Assembly (NCBI RefSeq): GCF_005938625.1
Contig: NZ_VCNJ01000042.1
Location: 1 to 64,000, forward strand
Reading direction: 5' to 3'
Source: Pseudomonas fluorescens
GTDB taxonomy: Bacteria > Pseudomonadota > Gammaproteobacteria > Pseudomonadales > Pseudomonadaceae
Length of the DNA stretch: 64,000 nt
Shown here: positions 24,491 to 33,521 of the stretch, one piece after another
How positions within the stretch are numbered: the stretch's first letter is position 1
How the letters are laid out: every line of letters begins with the position of its first letter
Made by a program: the position numbers and the translations under genes
Notes under the pieces: model-generated
Database searches by the model: none
The model's input: only the letters and a program-made list of their open reading frames with translations
Told to the model about the DNA's origin: nothing

Positions 24491-24505
24491 AGGCACGGGT
24501 ATTGC
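24491..24505 (+). promoter_or_regulatory. Sigma54 promoter of fleSR
   Basis: AGGCACGGGTATTGC keeps the GG and GC dinucleotides ten bases apart and matches the TGGCAC-N5-TTGC consensus except the first base. It stands 53 bases before the fleS ATG. FleQ/RpoN control of fleSR is established in P. aeruginosa. Confidence 0.85.
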
Positions 24506-24557
24506 TACAGCCCTCGCAACGTTCCGTTTAACTGACGGTCAGCCAAGCGAGAAAACA

Positions 24558-25766
24558 ATGCCCCACGCCCAGATGTCTTCTGCCTCCAGTCCCGAGGGGC
24601 AGCCGTCCTCCGTAGAGCAGGCAAGCCGGCAGGGCCTTGAGCAGGCTTTCGAGCTGTTCAGCCAAATGTCCAGCCAACTGACGGATTCCTACAGCATGCT
24701 TGAAGCGCGGGTAACCGAGCTCAAGGGTGAGTTGGCGGTGGTCAGCGCTCAGCGTATGCAGGAGCTGGCGGAAAAAGAACGCTTGGCCAACCGTCTGCAA
24801 AACCTTCTTGATCTGTTGCCCGGTGGCGTCATCGTTATCGACGGTCACGGCATGGTGCGCGAAGCCAATCCGGCCGCCATCGAACTGCTCGGTCTGCCGC
24901 TTGAGGGCGAGTTGTGGCGCCAGGTGATTGCGCGTTGCTTCGCCCCGCGTGAAGACGATGGTCATGAAATTTCCCTGAAAAACGGTCGGCGCCTGTCGAT
25001 TGCTACCCGCTCGCTGGATGCCGAGCCGGGGCAATTGGTGCTGCTCAACGACCTGACAGAAACCCGTCATCTGCAAGATCAACTGGCGCGCCACGAGCGC
25101 CTGTCCTCGCTGGGGCGGATGGTTGCCTCTCTGGCGCATCAGATCCGCACGCCGTTGTCCGCCGCGTTGCTCTACGCCAGTCATTTGACTGAGCAGGAGT
25201 TGCCGGTGGCCACTCAGCAGCGTTTCGCCGGGCGTCTGAAAGAGCGCCTGCACGAGCTGGAGCACCAGGTGCGCGACATGCTGGTGTTCGCTCGCGGTGA
25301 ATTGCCGCTGACCGATCGCCTCACCCCGAATGCCTTGATGCAAGCGCTGCAAGCGGCGGCGTTGACCCATGTGCAGGATTTGCCAATCCGCTGGCAGTGC
25401 GACAGTCATACCGGTGAATTGCTGTGCAATCGCGACACGCTGGTCGGCGCGCTGTTGAATCTGATCGAGAACGCGATTCAGGCCAGTGCCGGCGACGTCC
25501 GCCTGAAAGTCCATTGCTACACCCGCGACAACAGCCTGCGCTTGAGCGTCAGCGACAGTGGCAGCGGCATCGAGCCGGCGGTTCTGGCGCGGCTCGGCGA
25601 ACCCTTTTTTACCACCAAAGTCACCGGCACCGGTCTGGGCCTGACCGTGGTCAAGGCAGTGGCCCGGGCGCATCAGGGAGAATTGCGCCTGCGTTCGCAA
25701 GTTGGGCGCGGCACGTGCGCGCAGGTGATTCTGCCGCTGTTTTCCGATGTACAGGGAGCTGAGTGA
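24558..25766 (+). CDS. fleS: Flagellar two-component sensor kinase
   Basis: 402 aa soluble histidine kinase with no membrane segment. An N-terminal coiled region is followed by a PAS domain (about 85-160, NLLDLLPGGVIVIDGHG), a HisKA helix with His194 in LAHQIRTPL, and an HATPase domain (NLIENAIQASAG, SDSGSGIEP, GTGLGLTVVKAV). Phosphorylates FleR. Stop overlaps the GTG of fleR. Confidence 0.95.
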   Translation: MPHAQMSSASSPEGQPSSVEQASRQGLEQAFELFSQMSSQLTDSYSMLEARVTELKGELAVVSAQRMQELAEKERLANRLQNLLDLLPGGVIVIDGHGMVREANPAAIELLGLPLEGELWRQVIARCFAPREDDGHEISLKNGRRLSIATRSLDAEPGQLVLLNDLTETRHLQDQLARHERLSSLGRMVASLAHQIRTPLSAALLYASHLTEQELPVATQQRFAGRLKERLHELEHQVRDMLVFARGELPLTDRLTPNALMQALQAAALTHVQDLPIRWQCDSHTGELLCNRDTLVGALLNLIENAIQASAGDVRLKVHCYTRDNSLRLSVSDSGSGIEPAVLARLGEPFFTTKVTGTGLGLTVVKAVARAHQGELRLRSQVGRGTCAQVILPLFSDVQGAE

Positions 25767-27163
25767 AAGACATGGGCATCAAGGTTTTGCTGGTCGAGGA
25801 TGACCGCTCGTTGCGCGAGGCGCTGGCCGACACGTTGTTGCTGGCCGGCCACGATTACCACGCGGTCGGTAGCGCTGAGGATGCGCTGACGGCGGTGGCG
25901 CGCGAGGCGTTCAGTCTGGTGGTCAGCGACGTCAACATGCCCGGCATGGACGGTCATCAATTGCTTTCCCTGCTGCGTGCCCGCCAACCGCAATTACCGG
26001 TGCTGCTGATGACGGCGCACGGTGCAGTCGAGCGCGCGGTCGATGCGATGCGTCAAGGTGCGGCGGATTATCTGGTCAAACCGTTTGAGCCCAAGGCCTT
26101 GCTGGATCTGGTGGCGCGGCATGCGCTGGGCAGCATTGGCGCAAGCGATGGCGAAGGTCCGGTGGCAGTCGAGCCGGCCAGTGCGCAGTTGCTGGAACTG
26201 GCAGCACGGGTGGCACGCAGCGATTCCACAGTGTTGATCTCCGGCGAATCCGGCACCGGTAAAGAAGTGCTGGCGCGCTACATTCATCAGCAATCCCATC
26301 GCGCCAGCCAGCCGTTCATTGCGATCAACTGTGCGGCGATCCCTGACAACATGCTCGAAGCGACGTTGTTCGGTCACGAAAAGGGTTCGTTCACCGGCGC
26401 CATCGCGGCGCAGGCCGGTAAGTTCGAGCAGGCTGACGGCGGCACGCTGCTGCTCGACGAAATCTCCGAAATGCCCCTCGGCCTGCAAGCCAAACTGCTG
26501 CGCGTGTTGCAGGAGCGTGAGGTCGAGCGTGTTGGTGCGCGTAAACCGATTGCTCTGGATATACGCGTAGTCGCCACCACCAACCGTGATCTGGCCGGCG
26601 AAGTGGCGGCGGGGCGTTTCCGCGAGGACCTTTTTTACCGTCTGTCGGTTTTCCCCTTGGCTTGGCGTCCACTTCGCGAGCGCACTGCCGATATCCTGCC
26701 GCTGGCCGAAAGGTTGCTGGCCAAACACGTCAATAAAATGAAGCACGCGTCGGCGAAACTATCGCCTGACGCGCAAGCCTGCCTGACCGCTTACCCGTGG
26801 CCAGGCAACGTGCGTGAGCTGGATAACGCCATTCAGCGTGCGCTGATCCTGCAGCAGGGCGGTTTGATTCAGCCGCAGGATTTCTGTCTGGCCGGTCCTG
26901 TGACGTACACCGCGATGCCCGTCGCTGCGCCGGTTTCTGCGGTGATTCGTGAGGTGGAAATCGATGCAGATTCGGCCGGTGCTCTGGGCGATGACCTGCG
27001 CCGCCGGGAGTTTCAGATGATCATCGACACCCTGCGCGCCGAGCGTGGACGACGCAAGGAAGCTGCAGAAAAGCTCGGCATCAGCCCGCGCACCCTGCGC
27101 TACAAACTGGCGCAAATGCGTGATGCCGGAATGGACGTCGAAGGCTATCTGTTCGCCACCTGA
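25763..27163 (+). CDS. fleR: Flagellar two-component response regulator, sigma54 activator
   Basis: 466 aa: receiver domain with Asp56 in VVSDVNMPGMDG, AAA+ domain (Walker A GESGTGKE from 161) and Fis-type HTH at the C-terminus (EKLGISPRTLRYKL). The sigma54 contact loop reads GSFTGA (208-213) rather than GAFTGA. I favour GTG at 25763 (GTGA overlap; AGGGAG five bases upstream), but ATG at 25772 gives MGIKVLLVEDD and is possible. FleR drives class III genes such as the hook and basal-body set. Confidence 0.95.
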   Translation: MKDMGIKVLLVEDDRSLREALADTLLLAGHDYHAVGSAEDALTAVAREAFSLVVSDVNMPGMDGHQLLSLLRARQPQLPVLLMTAHGAVERAVDAMRQGAADYLVKPFEPKALLDLVARHALGSIGASDGEGPVAVEPASAQLLELAARVARSDSTVLISGESGTGKEVLARYIHQQSHRASQPFIAINCAAIPDNMLEATLFGHEKGSFTGAIAAQAGKFEQADGGTLLLDEISEMPLGLQAKLLRVLQEREVERVGARKPIALDIRVVATTNRDLAGEVAAGRFREDLFYRLSVFPLAWRPLRERTADILPLAERLLAKHVNKMKHASAKLSPDAQACLTAYPWPGNVRELDNAIQRALILQQGGLIQPQDFCLAGPVTYTAMPVAAPVSAVIREVEIDADSAGALGDDLRRREFQMIIDTLRAERGRRKEAAEKLGISPRTLRYKLAQMRDAGMDVEGYLFAT

Positions 27164-27214
27164 GCTGTGCTGCAAAAAGTTGAAAACGCTTTTCTGAAAG
27201 GGGTGCCCATGAGC

Positions 27215-27229
27215 TGGCACCCTTGTTGC
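27215..27229 (+). promoter_or_regulatory. Sigma54 promoter of the fliE operon
   Basis: TGGCACCCTTGTTGC is a perfect match to TGGCAC-N5-TTGC. It is 62 bases before the fliE ATG and follows fleR directly. Confidence 0.92.
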
Positions 27230-27291
27230 TAATACCTGTGTACCCGCCGAGTGAGTGTCAAAAAATTGCGGGCCGCCCAAGAGAGTAGACC

Positions 27292-27621
27292 ATGAGCCAA
27301 GGTATTGAATTTAATCGGTTGATGACAGACATGAAGGCCATGAAGCTGGATGCCATGTCTGCACCGAAATCGACGACCGCTGTCCCTGAACTGGCGGGCA
27401 GCAGCTTTTCCGACATGCTCGGTCAGGCGATCAACAAGGTCAGCGATACCCAGCAGGCGTCGACTCAGTTGGCCAATGCATTCGAAGTGGGCAAAAGCGG
27501 CGTCGATCTGACGGACGTGATGATCGCTTCGCAAAAAGCCAGCGTGTCGTTCCAGGCTCTGACCCAGGTGCGCAACAAGCTGGTTCAGGCTTATCAAGAC
27601 ATCATGCAGATGCCGGTTTAA
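27292..27621 (+). CDS. fliE: Flagellar hook-basal body protein FliE
   Basis: 109 aa rod-base protein connecting the MS ring to the rod. The C-terminal half, VDLTDVMIASQKASVSFQ then VRNKLVQAYQDIMQMPV, is the family signature. First gene of the fliEFGHIJ operon, with fliF 15 bases downstream. Confidence 0.97.
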   Translation: MSQGIEFNRLMTDMKAMKLDAMSAPKSTTAVPELAGSSFSDMLGQAINKVSDTQQASTQLANAFEVGKSGVDLTDVMIASQKASVSFQALTQVRNKLVQAYQDIMQMPV

Positions 27622-27636
27622 GGACGAGATTGAGTC

Positions 27637-29424
27637 ATGGCAGAAGCAGTCGCCGATAACGTTCCGGCCAAGGCCACCCCGATAGACGGCAAACCGCCGC
27701 TGTTCGGCCTGTCCTTCCTGGAAAACCTCTCCGAGATGACCATGCTGCGTCAGGTGGGCCTGTTGGTCGGCCTGGCTGCGAGCGTGGCGATTGGCTTTGC
27801 CGTGGTGCTGTGGTCGCAGCAGCCGGATTACCGTCCGTTGTACGGCAGCCTTGCCGGCATGGACGCCAAGCAGGTCATGGACACCCTGGCCGCTGCCGAC
27901 ATTCCTTACAACGTCGAACCGAACTCCGGTGCCTTGCTGGTCAAGGCCGACGACCTGTCCCGTGCGCGGATGAAACTCGCTGCTGCTGGTGTCACTCCCA
28001 GCGACGGCAATATCGGTTTCGAAATCCTCGACAAGGAACAGGGTCTGGGCACCAGCCAGTTCATGGAAGCGACGCGCTATCGTCGCGGCCTCGAAGGTGA
28101 ACTGGCGCGGACCATTTCCAGCCTGAACAACGTCAAAGGTGCCCGCGTGCACCTGGCGATTCCGAAAAGCTCGGTGTTCGTCCGTGACGAACGCAAGCCA
28201 AGTGCTTCGGTTCTGGTTGAGCTGTACTCCGGTCGTTCGCTGGAGCCGGGTCAGGTGATTGCGATCATCAACCTGGTCGCGACTTCCGTTCCCGAGCTGA
28301 GCAAATCGCAGATCACCGTCGTCGACCAGAAGGGCACCTTGCTCTCTGATCAGGCGGAAAACTCCGAAATGACCATGGCCGGCAAGCAGTTCGATTACAG
28401 CCGTCGCATGGAAAGCATGCTCACCCAGCGCGTGCACAACATTCTGCAACCGGTACTGGGCAACGACCGCTACAAGGCGGAAGTCTCGGCCGATATCGAT
28501 TTCAATGCCGTCGAGTCGACTGCCGAGCAGTTCAACCCGGATCAACCGGCGTTGCGCAGCGAGCAGTCGGTCAACGAACAACGCACTGCCAGCAATGGCC
28601 CGCAAGGCGTGCCGGGTGCCCTGAGCAACCAGCCGCCAGCGCCTGCCTCGGCGCCGCAAACCACCGGTGGTGCCGCAGCGCCAGCCGCGATGGTGCAGCC
28701 AGGTCAGCCATTGGTTGACGCCAACGGTCAGCAGATCATGGACCCGGCCACCGGCCAGCCAATGCTCGCGCCGTACCCGGCCGACAAACGTCAACAATCG
28801 ACCAAGAACTTCGAGCTCGACCGTTCCATCAGCCACACCAAACAGCAGCAGGGTCGCCTGAATCGTCTGTCGGTGTCGGTGGTGGTTGACGATCAGGTCA
28901 AGGTCAACGCGGCCAACGGTGAAACCACCCGCGCGCCGTGGAGCGCCGACGAATTGGCGCGCTTCACCCGTCTGGTGCAGGACGCCGTCGGTTTCGACGC
29001 CAGCCGTGGCGACAGCGTCAGCGTGATCAACATGCCGTTCTCCGCCGAGCGCGGCGAAGTGATTGCCGATATTCCGTTCTACTCCCAGCCATGGTTCTGG
29101 GACATCGTCAAACAAGTGCTGGGTGTGTTGTTCATCCTGGTGCTGGTGTTTGGTGTGCTGCGTCCGGTGCTCAACAACATCACCGGCGGCGGCAAAGGCA
29201 AGGAGCTGGCCGGTCTTGGCAGCGACGTGGAACTCGGCGGGATGGGCGGCCTGGACGGCGAACTTTCCAACGACCGCGTGAGCCTCGGTGGTCCGCAGAG
29301 CATTCTGTTGCCGAGCCCAAGTGAGGGTTATGACGCGCAACTGAATGCAATCAAGAGTCTGGTGGCCGAGGATCCGGGTCGCGTGGCTCAGGTCGTGAAA
29401 GAGTGGATTAACGCAGATGAGTGA
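27637..29424 (+). CDS. fliF: Flagellar MS-ring protein
   Basis: 595 aa. Membrane segments near residues 40-60 (QVGLLVGLAASVAIGFAVV) and 488-510 (IVKQVLGVLFILVLVFGVL) flank a large periplasmic part with YscJ/FliF domains (YRPLYGSLAGMDAKQVMDTL). A Pro/Ala/Gln-rich insert lies at about 325-385. The cytoplasmic tail binds FliG; its end overlaps the fliG start by eight bases. Confidence 0.97.
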   Translation: MAEAVADNVPAKATPIDGKPPLFGLSFLENLSEMTMLRQVGLLVGLAASVAIGFAVVLWSQQPDYRPLYGSLAGMDAKQVMDTLAAADIPYNVEPNSGALLVKADDLSRARMKLAAAGVTPSDGNIGFEILDKEQGLGTSQFMEATRYRRGLEGELARTISSLNNVKGARVHLAIPKSSVFVRDERKPSASVLVELYSGRSLEPGQVIAIINLVATSVPELSKSQITVVDQKGTLLSDQAENSEMTMAGKQFDYSRRMESMLTQRVHNILQPVLGNDRYKAEVSADIDFNAVESTAEQFNPDQPALRSEQSVNEQRTASNGPQGVPGALSNQPPAPASAPQTTGGAAAPAAMVQPGQPLVDANGQQIMDPATGQPMLAPYPADKRQQSTKNFELDRSISHTKQQQGRLNRLSVSVVVDDQVKVNAANGETTRAPWSADELARFTRLVQDAVGFDASRGDSVSVINMPFSAERGEVIADIPFYSQPWFWDIVKQVLGVLFILVLVFGVLRPVLNNITGGGKGKELAGLGSDVELGGMGGLDGELSNDRVSLGGPQSILLPSPSEGYDAQLNAIKSLVAEDPGRVAQVVKEWINADE

Positions 29425-30436
29425 TAACCGAGCCGCAACCGTCAAACTGAACAAGGTCGACAAAGCCGCGATTCTGCTGCTGTCCCTGGGTTCGACCGAT
29501 GCCGCGCAAGTGCTGCGCCACATGGGCCCGAAAGAGGTTCAGCGCGTCGGCGTGGCCATGGCGCAGATGGGCAACGTCCATCGCGAACAGGTCGAGCAGG
29601 TCATGAGCGAGTTCGTCGACATCGTCGGCGACCAGACCAGCCTCGGCGTCGGTTCCGACGACTACGTGCGCAAAATGCTCACTCAGGCATTGGGTGAAGA
29701 CAAGGCCAACGGCCTGATCGACCGCATCCTGCTCGGTGGCAACACCAGCGGCCTCGACAGCCTGAAATGGATGGAGCCGCGCGCCGTTGCCGACGTGATC
29801 CGTTACGAACACCCGCAGATTCAGGCGATCGTGGTCGCGTACCTCGACCCGGATCAGGCCGGTGAAGTGCTCGGCAACTTCGACCACAAAGTGCGTCTGG
29901 ACATCATCCTGCGCGTCTCGTCGTTGAACACCGTGCAGCCAGCAGCACTGAAAGAGCTCAACCAGATTCTCGAGAAACAGTTCTCCGGCAACTCGAATGC
30001 CTCGCGCACCACCCTGGGTGGCATCAAGCGTGCGGCGGACATCATGAACTTCCTCGACAGCTCGATCGAGGGCCAGCTCATGGACTCGATCCGCGAAGTC
30101 GACGAAGACCTGTCCGGTCAGATCGAAGACCTCATGTTCGTGTTCAACAACCTCGCTGATGTCGACGACCGTGGCATTCAGGCGTTGCTGCGAGAAGTGT
30201 CTTCCGACGTGCTGGTACTGGCCCTCAAGGGTTCCGACGAAGGCGTCAAAGAAAAGATCTTCAAAAACATGTCCAAACGTGCTGCCGAACTGTTGCGCGA
30301 CGACCTCGAGGCCAAAGGCCCGGTACGCGTCAGCGACGTCGAAACGGCACAGAAAGAAATCCTCACCATTGCCCGTCGTATGGCCGAAGCTGGCGAAATC
30401 GTACTCGGTGGCAAAGGTGGCGAGGAAATGATCTAA
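29417..30436 (+). CDS. fliG: Flagellar motor switch protein FliG
   Basis: 339 aa. DKAAILLLSLGSTDAAQVLRH near the N-terminus (FliF-binding domain), the middle ARM domain with HPQIQAIVVAYLDP (the EHPQ region), and the C-terminal torque-generating domain with conserved charged residues (RGIQALLREV, LFD-type region, KEKIFKNMSKRAAELLRDDLE). Sits on the MS ring in the C-ring. Confidence 0.97.
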   Translation: MSDNRAATVKLNKVDKAAILLLSLGSTDAAQVLRHMGPKEVQRVGVAMAQMGNVHREQVEQVMSEFVDIVGDQTSLGVGSDDYVRKMLTQALGEDKANGLIDRILLGGNTSGLDSLKWMEPRAVADVIRYEHPQIQAIVVAYLDPDQAGEVLGNFDHKVRLDIILRVSSLNTVQPAALKELNQILEKQFSGNSNASRTTLGGIKRAADIMNFLDSSIEGQLMDSIREVDEDLSGQIEDLMFVFNNLADVDDRGIQALLREVSSDVLVLALKGSDEGVKEKIFKNMSKRAAELLRDDLEAKGPVRVSDVETAQKEILTIARRMAEAGEIVLGGKGGEEMI

Positions 30437-30440
30437 GCCC

Positions 30441-31247
30441 ATGGACAAGCACGACGACGATGTGACGGATCTGATCCGTGCCCGCGATGTCCGTGGTTTC
30501 GAATCCTGGGCCATGCCCAGCTTCGATCCGCCGAAGCCGGAACCCGAGCCAGAGCCGGAACCCGAACCGCCGGAAATGGAAGAAGTGCCGCTGGAAGAAG
30601 TCCAGCCACTGACCCTGGAAGAACTCGAAAGCATCCGTCAGGAGGCTTACAACGAGGGCTTCGGCATCGGCGAGAAAGAAGGCTTTCACAGCGCCACGCT
30701 CAAGGTCCGTCAGGAAGCTGAAGTGGCACTGGCGGCAAAACTTGCCAGCCTTGAGCAGCTGATGGCGAACCTGTTCGAACCTATCGCCGAGCAAGACACG
30801 CAGATCGAAAAGTCGCTGGTCGACCTCGTGCAACACGTCACCAAACAGGTGATCAAGCGCGAACTGGCCATCGATTCCAGCCAGATCGAACACGTCATGC
30901 GCGATGCGCTCAAACTGTTGCCGCTGGGCGTCGACAATGTGCGCCTGTACGTCAATCCGCAGGACTTCGAACAGGCCAAAGCCCTGCGCGAACGTCATGA
31001 GGAAACCTGGCGCATCGTCGAAGATGAATCGCTGCTGCCGGGCGGCTGCCGGGTTGAAACCGAGCACAGCCGCATCGATGCGAGCATTGAAACCCGCGTT
31101 ACTCAGGTCATGGCCAAACTGTTCGATCAGTTGCACGAACAGGCTTTGCACCCGGCTGAAGCGGATCTGACTCTGGACATTCCAGAAGACGTAAAACCGG
31201 CGGCCATACCTGAAGAACCGCTCGCGGACGAACCCGATGCGCCTTGA
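30441..31247 (+). CDS. fliH: Flagellar assembly protein FliH
   Basis: 268 aa regulator and peripheral stalk of the FliI ATPase. A strikingly acidic Pro-Glu repeat (PEPEPEPEPEP type, about 30-50) is followed by the long helix region EELESIRQEAYNEGFGIGEK with G-x3-G spacing and the FliH/YscL C-terminal domain. Overlaps fliI by eleven bases. Confidence 0.93.
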   Translation: MDKHDDDVTDLIRARDVRGFESWAMPSFDPPKPEPEPEPEPEPPEMEEVPLEEVQPLTLEELESIRQEAYNEGFGIGEKEGFHSATLKVRQEAEVALAAKLASLEQLMANLFEPIAEQDTQIEKSLVDLVQHVTKQVIKRELAIDSSQIEHVMRDALKLLPLGVDNVRLYVNPQDFEQAKALRERHEETWRIVEDESLLPGGCRVETEHSRIDASIETRVTQVMAKLFDQLHEQALHPAEADLTLDIPEDVKPAAIPEEPLADEPDAP

Positions 31248-32595
31248 ACGCACCAGTTTCGCCAAGCGCCTGAGCAGTTATGCCGAGGCCGTTGAAATTG
31301 CCGGTGCGCCGATTCTTGAAGGTCGCCTGCTGCGCATGGTCGGCCTCACCCTCGAAGCCGAAGGCCTGCGCGCCGCCATGGGCACGCGTTGCCTGGTGAT
31401 CAATGACGACAGCTATCACCCCTCGCAGGTGGAAGCGGAAGTCATGGGGTTTTCCGGCAGCAAAGTCTTTCTGATGCCGGTCGGCAGTGTCGCTGGTATC
31501 GCCCCTGGCGCCCGTGTGGTGCCACTGGCTGATACCGGGCGTTTGCCGATGGGCATGAGCATGCTCGGTCGCGTGCTTGACGGCGCCGGCCGTGCGCTGG
31601 ATGGCAAGGGCGGCATGAAAGCCGAAGACTGGGTGCCGATGGACGGCCCGACGATCAACCCGCTCAACCGTGACCCGATCAGCGTGCCGCTGGATGTCGG
31701 TATCCGTTGCATCAACGGTTTGCTGACGGTCGGCCGTGGTCAGCGTTTGGGACTGTTCGCCGGTACCGGTGTTGGTAAGTCCGTACTGCTGGGCATGATG
31801 ACCCGCTTCACCGAGGCCGACATTATCGTCGTCGGCCTGATCGGTGAGCGGGGGCGAGAAGTTAAGGAATTCATCGAACACATTCTCGGTGAAGAAGGCC
31901 TCAAGCGCTCTGTGGTGGTCGCTTCGCCGGCGGACGATGCGCCGTTGATGCGTCTGCGCGCGGCGATGTATTGCACGCGCATCGCCGAGTATTTCCGCGA
32001 CAAGGGCAAGAACGTCCTGTTGCTGATGGATTCGCTGACACGTTTCGCTCAAGCCCAGCGGGAAATTGCTTTGGCCATCGGCGAGCCGCCGGCGACCAAG
32101 GGTTATCCGCCATCGGTGTTCGCCAAGTTGCCGAAACTGGTGGAGCGCGCTGGTAACGCGGAGAAGGGCGGTGGTTCGATTACCGCGTTCTATACCGTGT
32201 TGTCCGAAGGCGATGATCAGCAGGACCCGATTGCCGACTCGGCCCGAGGCGTACTCGACGGCCACATCGTGCTGTCCCGGCGCTTGGCTGAGGAGGGGCA
32301 CTATCCGGCCATCGACATCGAAGCGTCGATCAGCCGGGTGATGCCGGCGGTGGTTTCGCCAGAGCACATGCAGCGCGCGCAGTACTTCAAGCAGTTGTGG
32401 TCGCGTTATCAGCAGAGTCGCGATCTGATCAGCGTCGGTGCCTACGTTGCCGGCGGCGACCGCGAGACCGATCTGGCGATTTCCCTGCAACCGCAGTTGG
32501 TCCGCTACCAGCGTCAGGGTCTCAACGACAAAATCAACATGGGTGAAAGCCAGGCCTACCTCGAGACCTTGTTCGCCCCGGCGGCGGGCGGGTAA
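31237..32595 (+). CDS. fliI: Flagellum-specific ATPase
   Basis: 452 aa F1-beta-like ATPase of the export apparatus. Walker A GLFAGTGVGKS at 172-182; GLIGERGREVKEF and the DSLTRFAQAQREI Walker B/catalytic region follow. Unfolds substrates and detaches chaperones at the export gate. Confidence 0.97.
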   Translation: MRLERTSFAKRLSSYAEAVEIAGAPILEGRLLRMVGLTLEAEGLRAAMGTRCLVINDDSYHPSQVEAEVMGFSGSKVFLMPVGSVAGIAPGARVVPLADTGRLPMGMSMLGRVLDGAGRALDGKGGMKAEDWVPMDGPTINPLNRDPISVPLDVGIRCINGLLTVGRGQRLGLFAGTGVGKSVLLGMMTRFTEADIIVVGLIGERGREVKEFIEHILGEEGLKRSVVVASPADDAPLMRLRAAMYCTRIAEYFRDKGKNVLLLMDSLTRFAQAQREIALAIGEPPATKGYPPSVFAKLPKLVERAGNAEKGGGSITAFYTVLSEGDDQQDPIADSARGVLDGHIVLSRRLAEEGHYPAIDIEASISRVMPAVVSPEHMQRAQYFKQLWSRYQQSRDLISVGAYVAGGDRETDLAISLQPQLVRYQRQGLNDKINMGESQAYLETLFAPAAGG

Positions 32596-32601
32596 ACGGT
32601 C

Positions 32602-33051
32602 ATGGCCTTCAGCCGCGCCGCACGCCTGGCACCGGTGGTGGACATGGCCGAACAGGCCGAGAAAACCGCCGTGCAACGGCTGGGCTATTTTCAGGGCCAG
32701 GTGAAGGTCGCTGAAAGCAAGCTTGCCGACCTCAATGCCTTCCGTCTGGACTACTCCGAGCAATGGATCGTGCGCGGCGCCACTGGCGTGAGCGGGCAAT
32801 GGCTGCTCGGTTTTCAGGGCTTTCTGGCGCAACTCGACACCGCCGTCGATCAGCAGCGCCAGAGTCTGGTCTGGCACCAGAACAAGCTCGATAAGGCGCG
32901 TGAAGAATGGCAACAGGCGTTCGCCAAGGTCGAAGGTTTGCGCAAACTGGTGCAGCGTTATCGCGAAGAGGCGCAACGCCTTGAAGACAAGCGCGAGCAG
33001 AAGTTGCTCGACGAGTTGTCGCAGCGCTTGCCACGGCAGAATCCGTTTTAA
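32602..33051 (+). CDS. fliJ: Flagellar export protein FliJ
   Basis: 149 aa coiled-coil protein, the central stalk of the FliI ring. Heptad-like charged helices run throughout (for example WQQAFAKVEGLRKLVQRYRE). Last gene of the operon; the palindrome at 33061-33130 lies ten bases beyond its stop. Confidence 0.92.
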   Translation: MAFSRAARLAPVVDMAEQAEKTAVQRLGYFQGQVKVAESKLADLNAFRLDYSEQWIVRGATGVSGQWLLGFQGFLAQLDTAVDQQRQSLVWHQNKLDKAREEWQQAFAKVEGLRKLVQRYREEAQRLEDKREQKLLDELSQRLPRQNPF

Positions 33052-33060
33052 AACAAAATC

Positions 33061-33130
33061 AAAAGATCGCAGCCTTCGGCAGCTCCTACAGGGGGATCAG
33101 TGTAGGAGCTACCGAAGGCTGCGATCTTTT
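33061..33130. repeat. Palindromic element with 30-base arms between fliJ and hsbA
   Basis: Arm 33061-33090 (AAAAGATCGCAGCCTTCGGC...) and arm 33101-33130 are reverse complements with one mismatch around a ten-base loop. A second copy with perfect arms lies at 58896-58973. The right arm ends in TTTT, so it can act as a terminator for fliEFGHIJ. Looks like a dispersed intergenic element typical of fluorescent pseudomonads. Confidence 0.9.
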
Positions 33131-33210
33131 GATCTGGCTTCTAACCTTGCTGCAACCCTGTGCAGGTGCTAAACCTTGTACAGGTTCGTCAATGACAAGG
33201 AAGCCAGTCA

Positions 33211-33516
33211 ATGTCAGTCGTTACAGAAGTCTCTCCAGATGGTCAAAAACTGACGATCTCGGTCAAGGGGCGATTTGATTTCGGTCGTCATCAGGAATTT
33301 CGCGATTCCTATGAGCGACTCCAAAAGAAACCTGAGTCCATCGTGGTCGATCTGAAAGAGGCCACCTACCTCGACAGCTCCGCACTGGGCATGCTGCTCC
33401 TGCTGCGGGATCACGCCGGTGGCGATAACTCGGACGTGCGAGTAGTCAACAGCAGCTCCGACGTGAAAAAGATCCTCGCCATCTCCAATTTCGACAAGCT
33501 CTTCGACATCACTTGA
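33211..33516 (+). CDS. hsbA: Anti-anti-sigma factor HsbA (STAS domain)
   Basis: 101 aa STAS-domain protein. The phospho-acceptor site is Ser56 in ATYLDSSALGML. In P. aeruginosa HsbA is switched by the HptB/HsbR branch of the Gac network and binds FlgM or the diguanylate cyclase HsbD, linking swimming and surface growth. Small hairpin-capable repeat CCTTGT/ACAAGG just upstream (33174-33200). Its stop overlaps the beginning of hsbR. Confidence 0.9.
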   Translation: MSVVTEVSPDGQKLTISVKGRFDFGRHQEFRDSYERLQKKPESIVVDLKEATYLDSSALGMLLLLRDHAGGDNSDVRVVNSSSDVKKILAISNFDKLFDIT

Positions 33517-33521
33517 CGGCC

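Noticed and set aside
33137..33155. TGGCTTCTAACCTTGC as a sigma54 promoter for hsbA
   Set aside because: GG and GC are eleven bases apart instead of ten, and the -24 element is poor.
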